This document shows, one piece after another, positions 14,094 through 15,200 of a DNA stretch of 15,200 nucleotides. The DNA lies in assembly GCA_002368715.1 (NCBI GenBank), contig DFEO01000065.1, positions 1 to 15,200 on the forward strand. The letters run 5' to 3'. The translations under genes and the position numbers were made by a program. The DNA comes from Ruminococcus sp. UBA3800 (GTDB lineage Bacteria > Bacillota > Clostridia > Oscillospirales > Ruminococcaceae). The notes below the pieces were generated by a model. The model ran no database searches and was not told the origin of the DNA. It saw only the letters and a program-made list of their open reading frames with translations. Position 1 is the first letter of the stretch; each line of letters begins with the position of its first letter.

Positions 14094-15046
14094 TATTCCT
14101 GCTCGGACGTGCTGCTTTGTTCGCCGCTGTCCTCTTTCGGATACTCCGACGTTATCCCCAGATACTCCTCCAGCGAAAGCCCGCTCTCGGTCACCTCGGT
14201 GGCTATTTTTTTGCCGAGATACCTTATATGCCACGGCTCATAGGAATAGCCTGTAAAGGCCTCCTTTCCCTCAGGGAAACGTATGATAAAGCCGTATTCA
14301 CAGCAGTGCTCTCTGAGCCAGCCTGCGGCATCCGTATCCTCGAACTCGAAGGATGTGTCGTTCACATCGAACGCAAGACCTGTCTGATGCTCGGAGTGGC
14401 CGGGTCTTGAAGACACCTTGTCCGCTTCGTCACGGTCACGCTCCTCGACATAGCTGTTATAAAGAGCTTCCTGCTCCTCATAGGAACGGTAGCTGGAATT
14501 TATCCAAAGAGAGATACCGTCCTCGGCTGCCGCAGCCGACATTCTGTTGAATGCGTTGACCGCCACCTCGCTGACACCGGGCGCATAGTCCCTGGGCAGG
14601 GAATAGGTCTTGTTGACTATCAGGATATCGTCAACAAAGGTCATACCGTTTGTCTGCTCTATCTTGTGCTCGGGCTCGGGCTGCTTTTCGGGCGCCGAGG
14701 AGCTGCTGTCGGCTTTTTTGCCGGAGGTCTTTGTCTGTGCCTCTGCGCTCATGGCAGATGAGGCAGTCTTTACATCTTTTGAAGAGCCGCCTGCGGCCTT
14801 GACCGCAACGACAGCGAGAACAACGACGCCCACCAGCGCACAAACAGCGATGAGCCTGTTTTTCATTATTCTTTTGTGCTCAGCGGCTTGTCTTGCGGCA
14901 CGTTTACGGGCAAGCTCCTGCGCGATCCTGCGCTGCTGTTCCTCTACATCGGGCTCAGACTCACTCATTACCTGTTGTTTTTCAGCATCAGTTATGCCGT
15001 TATCTTTCCCGTCATCAATAATGCTGCGCCAAATGGGTTCGTTCAT
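14093..15046 (-). CDS. D-alanyl-D-alanine carboxypeptidase, VanY-like (peptidase M15B)
   Basis: A 317-residue type II membrane protein. Residues 1-~63 are cytoplasmic and charged, with a probable helix (EEQQRRIAQELARKRAARQ). One membrane helix covers ~64-84. A Ser/Lys/Pro-rich linker (~86-128) leads to the extracellular zinc peptidase domain (~135-297). The M15B motifs are complete: SSYRSYEEQ (Arg187), SEHQTGLAFD with zinc ligands His220 and Asp227, and EPWHIRY with catalytic Glu270 and zinc ligand His273. It should remove the terminal D-Ala of peptidoglycan stem peptides in wall maturation. No vanHAX genes are nearby, so a resistance role is not indicated. The C-terminal tail is Ser/Glu-rich. 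ATG 15046 follows AAAGGAG by seven bases. A long, charged cytoplasmic N-terminus is unusual for VanY. Confidence 0.93.
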   Translation of the reverse strand: MNEPIWRSIIDDGKDNGITDAEKQQVMSESEPDVEEQQRRIAQELARKRAARQAAEHKRIMKNRLIAVCALVGVVVLAVVAVKAAGGSSKDVKTASSAMSAEAQTKTSGKKADSSSSAPEKQPEPEHKIEQTNGMTFVDDILIVNKTYSLPRDYAPGVSEVAVNAFNRMSAAAAEDGISLWINSSYRSYEEQEALYNSYVEERDRDEADKVSSRPGHSEHQTGLAFDVNDTSFEFEDTDAAGWLREHCCEYGFIIRFPEGKEAFTGYSYEPWHIRYLGKKIATEVTESGLSLEEYLGITSEYPKEDSGEQSSTSEQE

Positions 15047-15132
15047 TTTTTTGCTCCTTTTATATCTGCTTAGCCCTTTTCGAGCGCATGACGCACTCCG
15101 GGCAGGGCACCACTATCATCTTCAACACCCCC

Positions 15133-15161
15133 ATTATAACACACTTCCCATGTAATTTCAA
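15133..15161 (-). promoter_or_regulatory. Promoter of the VanY-like gene
   Basis: On the minus strand, TTGAAA (15161-15156) and TATAAT (15138-15133) are separated by 17 bases. The leader before the ATG is about 80 bases, with the AAAGGAG ribosome site near its end. Confidence 0.8.
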
Positions 15162-15171
15162 GTCGAACCAG

Positions 15172-15189
15172 GTGCGGTGCTCGCCGCAC
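15172..15189. repeat. Short hairpin at the window edge
   Basis: GTGCGG (15172-15177) pairs with CCGCAC (15184-15189) across six bases. No T-run follows within the window. It shares TCGCCGCA with the hairpin at 11611-11639, so both may belong to a dispersed repeat family, but the match is short. Confidence 0.35.
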
Positions 15190-15200
15190 GGCTAATTCCC

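Noticed and set aside
14093..15046. Possible vancomycin-resistance locus because of the VanY-like gene
   Set aside because: No ligase, dehydrogenase, D-Ala-D-Ala dipeptidase or two-component genes are adjacent; M15B carboxypeptidases are common housekeeping wall enzymes.

Overview
The window reads like the chromosome of a gut or rumen Ruminococcus-type Firmicute (Oscillospiraceae). The evidence is a type I dockerin on a secreted leucine-rich-repeat protein, a lipoprotein glycoside hydrolase of the GH5/clan GH-A type, several lipoproteins with Ser/Glu/Pro-rich linkers, Gram-positive Shine-Dalgarno sites (AGGAGG and close variants), many near-consensus TTGACA-17-TATAAT promoters and well-formed rho-independent terminators. 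The genus is an inference from these traits.

Region 1 (1-3172) is a decayed accessory segment ending at a tRNA gene. It holds the remnant of a small lipoprotein (22-189), a truncated RepA-like P-loop ATPase of the kind carried by integrative elements (407-1027, homologous only in its first third), about 500 bases with no convincing gene (1028-1505), an intact orphan lipoprotein with its own promoter (1588-2484), and the C-terminal catalytic end of a tyrosine recombinase (2551-2859). A strong terminator follows, then a tandem 11-bp repeat that could be integrase arm sites, then tRNA-Arg(ACG) on the minus strand (3098-3171). The simplest reading is the eroded end of an integrative element that once used the 3' end of this tRNA as its attachment site.

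Region 2 (3187-5930) has divergent promoters for the tRNA and for a two-gene plus-strand operon. The first gene is a FIST-domain sensor fused to an apparently active diguanylate cyclase (GGEEF, no RxxD inhibitory site). The second is a flavodoxin-fold flavoprotein with a Cys-x2-Cys-x2-Cys-x7-Cys cluster and a TTG start. A hairpin terminator shared with the converging GH5-like gene closes the operon.

Region 3 (5953-11464) is all minus strand: the GH5-like lipoprotein in its own unit, and a two-gene operon in which a YfhO-family polytopic membrane protein is followed after 23 bases by a sodium-dependent SNF/NSS-family transporter.

Region 4 (11465-15200) contains a minus-strand lipoprotein of unknown function, a divergently transcribed secreted LRR-dockerin protein with a 16-bp palindrome between the two promoters, and a convergent VanY-like D,D-carboxypeptidase with its own promoter near the window end. 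The theme is cell-surface and extracellular function: polysaccharide attack, dockerin-borne surface proteins, wall trimming, and probable wall-polymer or lipid-linked glycosylation. A c-di-GMP signalling operon sits nearby. I did not find a clearly new defence or mobile system. The most unusual items are the FIST-diguanylate cyclase/flavoprotein operon and the decayed element at tRNA-Arg.
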